Translations under genes and position numbers: made by a program
In this document: positions 41,437 to 49,723 of the stretch, piece after piece
Numbering within the stretch: position 1 is the stretch's first letter
How the letters are laid out: each line of letters begins with the position of its first letter
From: Zoogloeaceae bacterium
GTDB taxonomy: Bacteria > Pseudomonadota > Gammaproteobacteria > Burkholderiales > Rhodocyclaceae
Reading direction: 5' to 3'
Length of the DNA: 64,000 bases
Assembly (NCBI GenBank): GCA_024235595.1
Contig: JACKMC010000003.1
Location: 1 to 64,000 of the forward strand
Notes under the pieces: model-generated
Databases searched by the model: none
Told to the model about the DNA's origin: nothing
Seen by the model: only the letters and a program-made list of their open reading frames with translations

Positions 41437-42330
41437 ATGCGCCGACTACTTGACCACCCCTATCTGTTGCTCACCCTGACTGTGCTGTTCTGGTCCGGAA
41501 ACATGGTTGCCGGCCGCGGCCTGCGCGAGGCAGTGCCGCCCTTCTCGCTGGCGGCGATCCGCTGGAGCATTGCCCTGCTCCTCACCCTGCCCTTCGCATT
41601 GCCGCATCTGCGTGCGCAGTGGAAAAACCTGCGCGCGAGCTGGCCGGCGATCCTGTTTCTCGGGCTGGCGGGCATCTGCTGCTACAACGCCTTCGCCTAC
41701 CTGGCATTGAGCGGTACCACGGCGACCAATGCGGCGCTGCTCAACTCCTTTATCCCGATCTGCACGGTCGCGATTTCATGGGCTTTTTTCGGAAAGCGGC
41801 TCACCCTGCTCGAGGCGCTCGGTGTGCTCATATCGCTGTGCGGGGTGCTGATGATCATCAGCCGCGGAGAGCCAGCCATGCTTGCGAGCCTGTCGCTCAA
41901 CCGCGGCGACCTGTGGATGCTGACGGCCGTGCTTTTCTGGGCCATGTATACCGTGGGTCTGTCGTGGCGACCCGGCGGTGTCGAGCCGATGCTGATGCTG
42001 GCCGCCTTCATCGTCTGCGGGCTGATGGCGCTGATACCCGCGGCGATCGTCGAGCACGCCAACGGATTGGTGATATCGCTCACGCCGGGGTCGATCGCCG
42101 GCATTCTCTACATCGGCATCTTCCCGAGCTTTCTGGGCTACATTTTCTACAATCGAGGCATCGCCCTGGTGGGCGCCAACAAGGGCGCGCTGTTCATTCA
42201 CCTGATGCCTGTCTTCGGCACGCTGCTGGCGGCAGTATTCCTCGATGAGCGGCCGGCGTGGTTCCACTATGTCGGGATCGCGTTGATCTTCTCCGGCATT
42301 TTTCTCAACACGCGACGTGTTGCCAGCTGA
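41437..42330 (+). CDS. DMT-superfamily (EamA) transporter
   Basis: A 297-residue membrane protein with ten predicted spans in two EamA repeats (LTLTVLFWSGNMVAGRGLRE at the start, GDLWMLTAVLFWAMYTVGLS at the second repeat). The family exports amino acids or metabolites; the substrate here is unknown. The ATG at 41437 is chosen because the first span follows immediately. It precedes mtfA by only six bases and probably shares its transcript. Confidence 0.88.
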   Translation: MRRLLDHPYLLLTLTVLFWSGNMVAGRGLREAVPPFSLAAIRWSIALLLTLPFALPHLRAQWKNLRASWPAILFLGLAGICCYNAFAYLALSGTTATNAALLNSFIPICTVAISWAFFGKRLTLLEALGVLISLCGVLMIISRGEPAMLASLSLNRGDLWMLTAVLFWAMYTVGLSWRPGGVEPMLMLAAFIVCGLMALIPAAIVEHANGLVISLTPGSIAGILYIGIFPSFLGYIFYNRGIALVGANKGALFIHLMPVFGTLLAAVFLDERPAWFHYVGIALIFSGIFLNTRRVAS

Positions 42331-42336
42331 GCTGCC

Positions 42337-43140
42337 ATGTTCGATTGGGTCAAGCGTCTCTACCAAGGTGCAGCGAAAGTCGACGTCGACGAAGCCCAGT
42401 GGCAATCGGTCGAGCGCGAGCTGGATTTTCTCGCCTTCCTGCCGCGCGAGGCAATCGACGCCGCACGCCAGATCGCGCTCTCCTTTCTGAAGCACAAGGA
42501 GTTCTACGGGGCCAACGGACTTGCACTGGACGACCGCATGATGCTGAGCATCGCGCTGCAGGCAAGCCTGCCGGTGCTGCGTCTGGGCGGCGACGCCTAC
42601 CGGGGCTGGGTCGGGATCGTGGTCTACCCGGGCGACTTCGTCGCGCGGCGGCGCGAAATGGGTCCGGACGGCGTGGTCCACGAGTTCGACGACACCCTGC
42701 TCGGCGAGGCGCGCTCGGATGGCCCGGTTCTGCTTTCGTGGTTCGATGTCGCCAACCGGCCCCACGGCGTGAACGTCGTCATCCACGAATTCGCACACAA
42801 GCTGGATATGCTGAACGGCGACGTCGACGGGTTGCCGGCGCTTCCGCCGGACATGCAGCCGGCCGCCTGGGCGGCAGCCTTCGCGCCCGCCTATGAGGAT
42901 TTCTGCCGGCGCATCGACCTGGGCGAGCACACCGCCATCGATCCCTATGCGAGCGAAAGTCCGGCAGAATTCTTTGCGGTGAGCGCCGAGGCCTTCTTTC
43001 TCACCCCGCTGCGGCTGCAATCCGACTATCCGCAGGTCTATTCGCAACTTTCGATGCTGTTTGGCGTCGACCCGGCACAGGGCGAGGCGCGGCTGATGCG
43101 CGAGCGCTGGCTCTCGAAGCACCAGGTAAACAGGGAATGA
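42337..43140 (+). CDS. mtfA: MtfA-like zinc metallopeptidase (M90)
   Basis: A 267-residue peptidase of the M90 family. The zinc motif HEFAHKLDMLNG is at about residue 149 and the third ligand Glu lies in SPAEFFAVSAEAFF. In E. coli MtfA binds the repressor Mlc and so affects the glucose phosphotransferase system; whether Mlc exists here cannot be seen, so that role is uncertain. The stop overlaps the flavodoxin gene by four bases. Confidence 0.9.
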   Translation: MFDWVKRLYQGAAKVDVDEAQWQSVERELDFLAFLPREAIDAARQIALSFLKHKEFYGANGLALDDRMMLSIALQASLPVLRLGGDAYRGWVGIVVYPGDFVARRREMGPDGVVHEFDDTLLGEARSDGPVLLSWFDVANRPHGVNVVIHEFAHKLDMLNGDVDGLPALPPDMQPAAWAAAFAPAYEDFCRRIDLGEHTAIDPYASESPAEFFAVSAEAFFLTPLRLQSDYPQVYSQLSMLFGVDPAQGEARLMRERWLSKHQVNRE

Positions 43141-43601
43141 GCGATCGAAAACGCCTGCTGATCGTATTTCATACCCAGAGCGGCAATACCGGTCTGCTCG
43201 CCGATGCGGTGCTTGCCGGGGCAACCGCGGTTGCCGAAACCGAGACCCGATGCCTGCGCGCCTTCGATGCCGGGGTGGCCGATCTGCTCGGCGCCGATGG
43301 CTTGCTCATCGGCACCCCCGAGAACTTTGGCTATATGTCGGGCGCGATCAAGGACTTCTTCGACCGCACCTACTACCCCGTCGAAGGGCGAATGCAGGCA
43401 ATCCCCTACGCACTGTTCGTCTCGGCGGGAAACGACGGCACCGGGGCGGTGCGCGAGATCGACCGGATTGCAAAGGGATACGGCTGGAAGTCGGTGGCCG
43501 AAGCGGTGATATCGCGCAAGGCGGTCAGCGAAACCGACCTCGAACGGTGCAGGGAACTGGGCGAGGCGATGGCCGCGGGTCTAGCGATGGGGATCTTTTG
43601 A
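43137..43601 (+). CDS. Flavodoxin-like NAD(P)H oxidoreductase
   Basis: A 154-residue flavodoxin-fold protein with the FMN phosphate loop FHTQSGNTGLL (about residues 11-21) and the second FMN-contact loop GTPENFGYMSG. Such proteins are flavodoxins or NAD(P)H-dependent FMN reductases of the WrbA type. It overlaps mtfA by four bases and is the last gene of the DMT-mtfA-flavodoxin unit. Substrate unknown. Confidence 0.85.
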   Translation: MSDRKRLLIVFHTQSGNTGLLADAVLAGATAVAETETRCLRAFDAGVADLLGADGLLIGTPENFGYMSGAIKDFFDRTYYPVEGRMQAIPYALFVSAGNDGTGAVREIDRIAKGYGWKSVAEAVISRKAVSETDLERCRELGEAMAAGLAMGIF

Positions 43602-43679
43602 ATGGGCGTCGATCCGGGCCGCCGCACGGACCCGGAAAATCGGGTTTGCGGGTTTCGACTGGCTAACCTACCCTGAAGT

Positions 43680-43711
43680 AACCGCTGGGGTGGTTCGTCG
43701 CCCCGGCGGTT
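43680..43711 (+). repeat. Stem-loop upstream of the host-attachment-family gene
   Basis: AACCGCTGGGG (43680-43690) pairs with CCCCGGCGGTT (43701-43711) with one G-U pair and a ten-base loop. It lies 31 bases before the next start codon and 78 after the flavodoxin stop, so it may end one transcript or lie in the leader of the next. Confidence 0.5.
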
Positions 43712-43742
43712 CTCTTCGATACCCCCGTCAGGAGGAAGAAAA

Positions 43743-44171
43743 ATGGCAATAACCTGGATTCTGGTTGCCAACGCCAGCCTTGCGAAACTCTACGCGAACC
43801 TGGGCCCCAACAAGGGTCTCAAGCTGGTAAAGGAACTGGTCCATCCCGAGAGTCGCCAAAAGAATGCGGAGCTGGTTACCGACAAGATCGGAACCGGCAA
43901 CGGCAACGGTTCCTACGAACCGGCATCCCAGCCAAAGGAGCAGGCCGCGCGAAGTTTTGCCCATCAGATTGCCAAGGAGCTATACGCGGGACGCAGCCGC
44001 AATGAATTCGAACGAGCCATCCTGGTGGCCCCGCCGGCATTCATGGGCATGCTCAACTCCAATCTTGACGGACCGACCTCACAACTGGTGAGTGACCGTT
44101 TCGAAAAGGACTACACCAAGACTTCCGAGCCGGCGCTGGTCGCCCATCTATCGAGTTGCATCTTTCTCTGA
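43743..44171 (+). CDS. Host-attachment-family protein
   Basis: A 142-residue protein of the 'required for attachment to host cells' family, known from Agrobacterium AtsE-type genes. Visible features: opening MAITWILVANASLAKLYANL, a central RSFAHQIAKELYAG block and LVAPPAFMGMLNSNL near the end. It has no signal peptide and is predicted to be soluble; the fold resembles eRF1/peptidyl-tRNA release domain-like proteins, and the attachment name may be historical. A strong AGGAGGAAG precedes the ATG. It is flanked by hairpins on both sides and seems monocistronic. Confidence 0.82.
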   Translation: MAITWILVANASLAKLYANLGPNKGLKLVKELVHPESRQKNAELVTDKIGTGNGNGSYEPASQPKEQAARSFAHQIAKELYAGRSRNEFERAILVAPPAFMGMLNSNLDGPTSQLVSDRFEKDYTKTSEPALVAHLSSCIFL

Positions 44172-44241
44172 CACCTCCCGCAAGGAGGTGACGCAGGTGT
44201 GAGAGCACCTGCAACATCGCGGGGCGCCTTGGGCGCCCCGC
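44172..44241. repeat. Three consecutive perfect stem-loops
   Basis: Three exact hairpins follow directly: CACCTCC-cgcaa-GGAGGTG (44172-44190), GCAGGTG-tgagag-CACCTGC (44193-44212) and GCGGGGCGCC-ttg-GGCGCCCCGC (44219-44241). The last looks like a terminator without a U-run; the first two share the CACCT/AGGTG core and could swap pairing. They lie between the attachment-family gene and convergent thpR. Confidence 0.6.
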
Positions 44242-44253
44242 ATCAGTTCCTGG

Positions 44254-44793
44254 CTACGATGCAGCCTCGGCAAGCGGCCACGATGCCAGCCGGCGATAGC
44301 TCGAACCGCTTTCGCCGCGATCCGAGGCGAGCAACACGAACTCGGTGCATGGCCAGCGGTGCGACACCATGGCGAAATCGGGCGGCGGTCGCGCAGCCTT
44401 TCGCAACAGCGTTACATGCGGTACGAAGCGGCGTTTCTCGATTTCGAAGCCCCGCGAGACCAGGGCGAGGGCCAGATCATCGGCCAACCGTGCGGCGCCC
44501 ACCGGACATGCCGTGGAGCCCGCCCAGACGATTCGATTGTGCGGCCAGTAACCGACAGCGTCGATCGGGAGCTCGAACCCTGGCCCGCCAACTGCGTCGC
44601 CGACCGCCTCGAGAGCGGGGAGCCTGTCGCGATCCACGTCGCCAACGAAGGCAAGGGTCAGGTGCAAGGTCTCGCGTCGCATCCGGCGCCCGCCGCAAGC
44701 GCCATGCAGCCGCCCGGCAAGTGCTTCGAGCCGCTTCGCGACCCCGGCGTCGGGCCACAGCGCGAAGAACACCCGCAGCCTTTCAGTCTTCAC
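44254..44793 (-). CDS. thpR: RNA 2',3'-cyclic phosphodiesterase ThpR
   Basis: A 179-residue 2H-family enzyme that hydrolyses 2',3'-cyclic phosphate RNA ends and was once called a 2'-5' RNA ligase. Both catalytic HxTx motifs are present: HLTLAF (about residue 44) and HVTLLR (about residue 125). Length is standard. It overlaps the ispF 3' end by 11 bases and is probably the last gene of ispD-ispF-thpR. Confidence 0.92.
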   Translation of the reverse strand: MKTERLRVFFALWPDAGVAKRLEALAGRLHGACGGRRMRRETLHLTLAFVGDVDRDRLPALEAVGDAVGGPGFELPIDAVGYWPHNRIVWAGSTACPVGAARLADDLALALVSRGFEIEKRRFVPHVTLLRKAARPPPDFAMVSHRWPCTEFVLLASDRGESGSSYRRLASWPLAEAAS

Positions 44794-45280
44794 CCACGGC
44801 CGCCAGCAACAGCGCCACGGCCTGCGCGGCGATGCCCTCGCCCCGGCCGGTGAAGCCCAGCTTTTCGGTGGTCTTGCCCTTGATGTTCACCATTTCGGTG
44901 GCGATCTCCAGATCCTCCGCAATGCATGCGCACATTGCCGGCACATGGGGCAGGATGCGTGGCGCCCGTGCGATCACCGTGGCGTCGATATTGCCCACCC
45001 GGTAGCCCTGGGCGCGCACCGCAGCCATTGCCTCGCGCAGCAGCCGCCGGCTGTCCGCGCCTGCCAGCGCCGGATCGGTGTCGGGAAAATGGCGGCCGAT
45101 ATCGCCCAGGCCGGCAGCGCCGAGGATGGCGTCGGTGATCGCGTGCAGCAGCACATCGGCATCCGAATGGCCCAGCAGGCCCTCGCGGTGCGGAATCCTC
45201 ACCCCGCCGACAATCAGTTCGCGCCCGGGCACAAGAGCGTGTACATCGAAGCCCTGGCCGATTCGAAAGGGAGGCTTCAT
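44783..45280 (-). CDS. ispF: 2-C-methyl-D-erythritol 2,4-cyclodiphosphate synthase IspF
   Basis: IspF closes the cyclodiphosphate ring in the MEP isoprenoid pathway. The 165-residue protein starts MKPPFRIGQGFDVHAL, with zinc ligands in DVH and LGHSDADVLLHAI, and the NIKGKTTEKLGFTGRGEGI C-terminal block. ATG at 45280 is preferred; one at 45292 would add four residues and overlap ispD by eight bases. ispD lies immediately upstream, as in most Proteobacteria. Confidence 0.95.
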   Translation of the reverse strand: MKPPFRIGQGFDVHALVPGRELIVGGVRIPHREGLLGHSDADVLLHAITDAILGAAGLGDIGRHFPDTDPALAGADSRRLLREAMAAVRAQGYRVGNIDATVIARAPRILPHVPAMCACIAEDLEIATEMVNIKGKTTEKLGFTGRGEGIAAQAVALLLAAVGED

Positions 45281-45284
45281 CGAT

Positions 45285-45986
45285 TCATCCATTGCGATTC
45301 CGAAGAATCCACTCGGCCAGATGCAGATCGAGCGGATAGGTGACCTTGAGATTGGTGGTGTCACCCTGGACAAGGCGTGGGTGAAGGCCGGCCGCCTCGA
45401 TCGCACTGGCCTCGTCGGTCACCGACCGTGCACGTTCGAGGGCGCGTCGCAGCATGATGTAGCGGAACATCTGTGGTGTCTGCGCCTGCCACAGGCGGTC
45501 GCGCGACACGGTCGCCTCGACATGCCCGTGTCCATTGTCCCGCTTGAGCGTGTCGGCAACCGGCACCGCCAGCAATCCGCCCACCTCATGATGCTGGAGT
45601 TCGTGAATCAGCTTCTGCAGTTGCCAGCTGGCGAGACATGGCCGTGCCGCATCGTGCACCAGCAGCCAATCCGACTGCGACACCTGGTCGCTGATCGTGC
45701 GCAGTCCGTTGAGAACGCTATCGGCGCGGCTGGGCCCGCCACAGAAAAGCGGTACCAGCTTGGGACCGAGCGCTTGCCATTCGTAGCGATTCCACTCCAC
45801 GTCGCCGACCGAGAGCACGACGAACACCTTCTCGATCTGCGGCGAGTCACAGAATGTCTGCAAGGCATGCCAGATGAGGGGCCGCCCGAGCAGCTCGAGG
45901 TACTGCTTCGGCCGCTCGGAGGCCATGCGGCTGCCGCTGCCCGCGGCGGGGACAATCGCGAAAAACCTGGGTTTGAACTCTGACAT
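45285..45986 (-). CDS. ispD: 2-C-methyl-D-erythritol 4-phosphate cytidylyltransferase IspD
   Basis: IspD joins CTP to MEP, two steps before IspF. The 233-residue protein has the CTP-binding loop IVPAAGSGSRMASERPKQYL (about residues 10-29), the VHDAARPCL block and the TPQMFR signature. ATG at 45986 gives the normal N terminus. ispF follows after four bases. An upstream in-frame start was rejected as lacking conserved residues. Confidence 0.94.
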   Translation of the reverse strand: MSEFKPRFFAIVPAAGSGSRMASERPKQYLELLGRPLIWHALQTFCDSPQIEKVFVVLSVGDVEWNRYEWQALGPKLVPLFCGGPSRADSVLNGLRTISDQVSQSDWLLVHDAARPCLASWQLQKLIHELQHHEVGGLLAVPVADTLKRDNGHGHVEATVSRDRLWQAQTPQMFRYIMLRRALERARSVTDEASAIEAAGLHPRLVQGDTTNLKVTYPLDLHLAEWILRNRNG

Positions 45987-46027
45987 GACGGCAATTCTAC
46001 TCAAACGATGCCACCCCACGATCAGCA

Positions 46028-46361
46028 ATGGAGCGAATTCGCCACACCGAGGTGTTCCCAGGCCTGCTGTTCGAACCCGAGTTCGGGCCCGTGCAGGTCA
46101 AGAGCCGGCTGATCGCGCCGGGCATCGGGGCGCTGATCGGACTCGAGCGCAAGCGCCGCCCCTCGTCACGGGCCGGTCTGAGGACCTCCGGCGCGATCTG
46201 CGCGGGGGTTTGCTGCTGTGCCGCCTGGCTCAACGATATCGCCGGCGTCGGATCCCCATGCCGTCGCCCTGGTGTCCGGACTCACCGATGTCGATGCGAT
46301 TTCGCTCTCCGGCCTGCGACTTTTCTCTCTCGGCAGGCGGCAGGGCGTGGCCCCGGGCTGA
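46028..46361 (+). pseudogene. Decayed DUF4010/MgtC-like membrane protein gene
   Basis: Two fragments in different frames look like ends of one family. The first frame (from 46028) contains GIGALIGLERKRRPSSRAGLR, the N-terminal signature of MgtC/DUF4010 membrane proteins. The second (about 46251-46361) reads HAVALVSGLTDVDAISLSGL, a C-terminal signature of DUF4010, and ends at a TGA at 46359. The intact family member is much longer, so an internal deletion plus frameshift has removed most of the protein. The call rests on motif memory. Confidence 0.5.
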
Positions 46362-46448
46362 TCTGGGTCATGAGCTGACCGCACCGCAGCGCTATACTGG
46401 AAGAGACGCCCAGCGTTACCAATCTTGCAACAATCACGGATCAAGCAC

Positions 46449-47270
46449 ATGGCAAATGCTTCTGTACGTGCGGCCGCCGTTGCCGGCAGCTTCTACCCCG
46501 CCGACCCGAACACGCTGCACATGCAGCTTGTCGAGATGCTCGGCGCGGCGCTTCCGCTCGAGACGCTAGCGATAGGGCCCAAGGCCCTGATCGTCCCTCA
46601 TGCCGGCTACATATACTCCGGTGCGGTCGCAGCCAATGCCTATGCGAGTCTGGGTCAGGCGCGCGAACAGATACGCCGTGTGGTGCTGCTCGGGCCGTGT
46701 CACCGCGTCGCGGTGCGTGGCATGGCCCTGCCCGCATCGCTGCAGTTCGATACGCCGCTTGGCGCGCTCGAAGTCGACCGCGAGCACTGGCTTGCGCTGC
46801 AGCAGCGCCCAGGGGTCATCGTCTCGGATGCCGCGCACGCACTCGAGCACAGCCTGGAGGTGCAGCTGCCCTTCCTGCAGACCCAGCTCGAACATTTCAC
46901 GCTCACTCCGGTACTGATCGGAAGCGCCGACCCGAAGGCTGTTGCAGCCCTTCTCGAAGCCGTTTGGGGCGGGCCGGAGACGCTTATCGTGGTGAGCTCC
47001 GACCTGTCCCATTACCACAGCTATCGTGAGGCCAACTGGTGCGATCGCGCTTCGGTTGAACAAATACTCCGTCTCGATCCCCGCCTCGATCACGACCAGG
47101 CGTGCGGCGCGACACCGGTCAATGGTTTGTTGCTGGCCGCCGAGCGACACGGTCTCAAACCGCATCTGCTCGACCTGCGCAATTCCGGGGACACCGCCGG
47201 TGATCGCAACCGCGTCGTCGGCTACGCCAGCATCGCATTCTGCGAGGAGCCGCACCATGCCCGACATTGA
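46449..47270 (+). CDS. amrB: AmmeMemoRadiSam system protein B (MEMO homologue)
   Basis: A 273-residue MEMO-family protein, related to aromatic-ring-opening dioxygenases. It opens VRAAAVAGSFYPADPNTL, has VPHAGYIYSGAVAANAYASL and LLGPCHRVAV, with likely metal-binding residues in PHAGY, GPCHR and SSDLSHYHSYREA. It is the first of three overlapping genes always found together in this system; the biochemical function of the trio is unknown. ATG at 46449 is chosen for the family N terminus. Confidence 0.93.
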   Translation: MANASVRAAAVAGSFYPADPNTLHMQLVEMLGAALPLETLAIGPKALIVPHAGYIYSGAVAANAYASLGQAREQIRRVVLLGPCHRVAVRGMALPASLQFDTPLGALEVDREHWLALQQRPGVIVSDAAHALEHSLEVQLPFLQTQLEHFTLTPVLIGSADPKAVAALLEAVWGGPETLIVVSSDLSHYHSYREANWCDRASVEQILRLDPRLDHDQACGATPVNGLLLAAERHGLKPHLLDLRNSGDTAGDRNRVVGYASIAFCEEPHHARH

Positions 47271-47817
47271 ACTCGGCCAGGTGTTGCTGCGCCGCGCCCG
47301 CGCGGCCATTGCCGAGGCGCTCGGCGTGCCCACCGAAGCGCCACCCGAGCATCCGCGCCTCGCCGAACGTGGCGCGTGCTTCGTCACCCTCACTCTGGAT
47401 GGCCAGCTGCGCGGCTGCATCGGCAGCCTCAATGCCCATCGCAGGCTCGAAGTGGATGTCCGCGAGAATGCTGTCGCGGCAGCGCTCAATGACTCGCGCT
47501 TCGCGCCGCTCAGCAAGGGGGAGTTCGAACGCATCCGTATCGAGGTCTCGCTGCTGACGAAGCCCGAATTCATGGATTTCGCCGACGAAGCCGATGCGCT
47601 GGCGAAGCTGGAGCCCGGGCGCGACGGGGTCATCCTTTTCAACGGCTGCCAGCGCGCCACCTTTCTGCCCCAGGTGTGGGAGCAGCTGCCGAATCCAGTC
47701 GATTTCATGGAGTCGCTCAAGCGCAAGGCCGGCCTGCCCGCCGGCTTCTGGGGTCCGAACATCATGCTTGCAACCTACAGGGTGCAAAAATGGAAGGAGA
47801 CGACGCAACACGCCTGA
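47257..47817 (+). CDS. amrA: AmmeMemoRadiSam system protein A (AMMECR1 homologue)
   Basis: A 186-residue AMMECR1-domain protein with the conserved ACFVTLTLDGQLRGCIGSL motif (about residues 39-57) and later PVDFMESLKRKAGLP. Human AMMECR1 is linked to a syndrome, but bacterial function is unknown. It overlaps the MEMO gene by 14 bases and the radical SAM gene by 28, which strongly supports translational coupling of the trio. Confidence 0.93.
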   Translation: MPDIELGQVLLRRARAAIAEALGVPTEAPPEHPRLAERGACFVTLTLDGQLRGCIGSLNAHRRLEVDVRENAVAAALNDSRFAPLSKGEFERIRIEVSLLTKPEFMDFADEADALAKLEPGRDGVILFNGCQRATFLPQVWEQLPNPVDFMESLKRKAGLPAGFWGPNIMLATYRVQKWKETTQHA

Positions 47818-48914
47818 GTGATACCGATCACCCGGCGCGATACTGGCACCGCCTCGATGATGGTCGCATCCAGTGCGACCTCTGCCCGCGTGACTGCAAG
47901 CTCCACGAGGGGCAGCGCGGCGCCTGCTTCGTACGCAGGATGCAGGATGGCCACATGGTGCTCACCACCTACGGGCGCAGCTCGGGCTTCTGCATCGATC
48001 CGATCGAGAAGAAGCCGCTGAATCACTTCTTTCCGGGCAGCAGCGTACTCTCGTTCGGCACCGCAGGCTGCAACCTGGCCTGCAAGTTCTGCCAGAACTG
48101 GGATATCTCGAAGTCACGCGACATGGACCGGCTCATGGACCGCGCCTCGCCCGAGGCCATCGCCCATACGGCACAGGCCAACGGATGCCGTAGCGTGGCC
48201 TTCACCTACAACGACCCGGTGATCTTCGCCGAATATGCGATCGATACCGCCCTCGCCTGCCGCGCGGCGGGCATCAAGACGGTCGCGGTAACCGCAGGCT
48301 ACATCCATCCACAGGCCCGGCGCGATTTCTACGGCGTGATCGATGCCGCCAACGTCGACCTCAAGGCGTTTACCGAAGATTTCTATTTTCGGCTCACCGG
48401 CGCCCACCTCGCCCCGGTGCTCGACACCCTGGTGTACCTGCGGCACGAAACCGACGTGTGGTTCGAGATCACGACCTTGCTGATACCCGGACGAAACGAC
48501 TCCGACCAGGAGCTCGTTGCCCTCGCGGCGTGGGTGTTGCGCGAGCTCGGCCCCGGGGTGCCGCTGCACTTCACCGCCTTTCACCCCGACTACAAGCTCA
48601 CCGATGTCGCCGCGACACCGCCGGCGACGCTGACGCGGGCACGCAACATCGCGCTGGACGCAGGCCTGCACCATGTCTACACCGGCAATGTTCACGATAC
48701 CGAGGGTGGCTCCACCTTCTGTCCGGCCTGCCATCGTGCCGTGATTCGTCGCGACTGGTACGCGATTCTCGACTACCGCCTGGATGCCGAGGGCCACTGC
48801 AACCATTGCGGCCACGCCCTGGCGGGACGCTTCGGGCCCTTCGGCACGCCCTTCGGTCCGCGGCGGATTCCGGTGCGCATCGAGCGCCCACCCCAATCGT
48901 CCTGCGAACGCTAG
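47790..48914 (+). CDS. amrS: AmmeMemoRadiSam system radical SAM enzyme
   Basis: A 374-residue radical SAM protein with the CNLACKFC (CxxxCxxC) cluster motif at about residue 95, a preceding cysteine-rich N-terminal segment (CDLCPRDCKLHEGQRGAC) and a C-terminal CPAC...CNHCGHAL zinc-ribbon-like pair. It resembles pyruvate formate-lyase activating enzymes, but no glycyl-radical enzyme is nearby. The start at 47790 overlaps the AMMECR1 gene. Together with the upstream two genes it forms a conserved module with unknown substrate. Confidence 0.93.
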   Translation: MEGDDATRLSDTDHPARYWHRLDDGRIQCDLCPRDCKLHEGQRGACFVRRMQDGHMVLTTYGRSSGFCIDPIEKKPLNHFFPGSSVLSFGTAGCNLACKFCQNWDISKSRDMDRLMDRASPEAIAHTAQANGCRSVAFTYNDPVIFAEYAIDTALACRAAGIKTVAVTAGYIHPQARRDFYGVIDAANVDLKAFTEDFYFRLTGAHLAPVLDTLVYLRHETDVWFEITTLLIPGRNDSDQELVALAAWVLRELGPGVPLHFTAFHPDYKLTDVAATPPATLTRARNIALDAGLHHVYTGNVHDTEGGSTFCPACHRAVIRRDWYAILDYRLDAEGHCNHCGHALAGRFGPFGTPFGPRRIPVRIERPPQSSCER

Positions 48915-48923
48915 AATCGCTTC

Positions 48924-49631
48924 ATGGAACCAAGCGAAACCCCGCCCGCCTTCGTCTTTCGCCACACCGAGATCAGCATTGCCGCGGAAAAGGTCTGGCT
49001 CGACGGCCTGTTGTCGCACGCGCCGGACGCCCGTGGCCTGGTCGTCTTCCTCGACAGCGGAGCCGGCCGGCTTCGCGATCCGCTCACTCGCCTGCTGCCG
49101 GCAGTGTTCGAGGGTGCCCGCTATGCCTCAATGTCAGTCGATCTGCTAACCCGCCATGAAGAGATGCGGGACCCCGACGCACACTTCAATGTTCCGCTGA
49201 TGCACCATCGGCTCGTCGCCGCACTCGAGTGGATCGAACACCAGCCGCAACTGCACCGGCTTCCGCTCGCCGTCGTCGCCGCAGGCACGGCCACTGCAGC
49301 CGCAATCCGCGCTGCGTCGCAGCGCCCCGACCGCATCCTGTGCCTGGTTTGCATAGCCGGGCGCCCCGACCTCGCCGGAGCGGGGCCGCTGTCGCGCATC
49401 CAGTGTCCCACCCGCTTCATCGTCGGCGCCGACGATCCCGCCGCTGAGCATCACCATCGGCCCGCCTTCAAGCTGCTTGGCGGCCCGAGCGACTGGGTCG
49501 GGCTCGCCGGGCGCGGCGCAGCGCTGCATTCTTCCGATGCACTGCGCGAACTCTCCGCGGCGGTGCTCGAATGGCTTCGCGAGCGATTACCCGCGTCGAT
49601 TCCGCTGCCACCAGCGGACGATGAGCCCTGA
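48924..49631 (+). CDS. Alpha/beta-hydrolase-like protein with atypical nucleophile region
   Basis: A 235-residue protein with the layout of small dienelactone-hydrolase-like enzymes: an early beta-strand pair (GLVVFLDSGAGR), a FNVPLMHHRLVAALEWI helix and IVGADDPA, where the acid residue lies. The nucleophile elbow, normally GxSTGAAA in this group, reads AAGTATAAAI, so the serine appears to be replaced. It starts ten bases after the radical SAM gene and is probably cotranscribed. Either it is not catalytic or it uses a different residue; function unassigned. Confidence 0.72.
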   Translation: MEPSETPPAFVFRHTEISIAAEKVWLDGLLSHAPDARGLVVFLDSGAGRLRDPLTRLLPAVFEGARYASMSVDLLTRHEEMRDPDAHFNVPLMHHRLVAALEWIEHQPQLHRLPLAVVAAGTATAAAIRAASQRPDRILCLVCIAGRPDLAGAGPLSRIQCPTRFIVGADDPAAEHHHRPAFKLLGGPSDWVGLAGRGAALHSSDALRELSAAVLEWLRERLPASIPLPPADDEP

Positions 49632-49723
49632 GGACAGGCCCTGACTCGGTGGAAATCCGACACCTGCAAGTCACTATGCCCCTATCGCGCGGCGATCCAA
49701 TCGCCTAGTCTTCGCTCAGGGGC

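Noticed and set aside
41776..43224. 482-residue minus-strand frame over the DMT and mtfA genes
   Set aside because: Antisense of two well-supported genes; no conserved motif.
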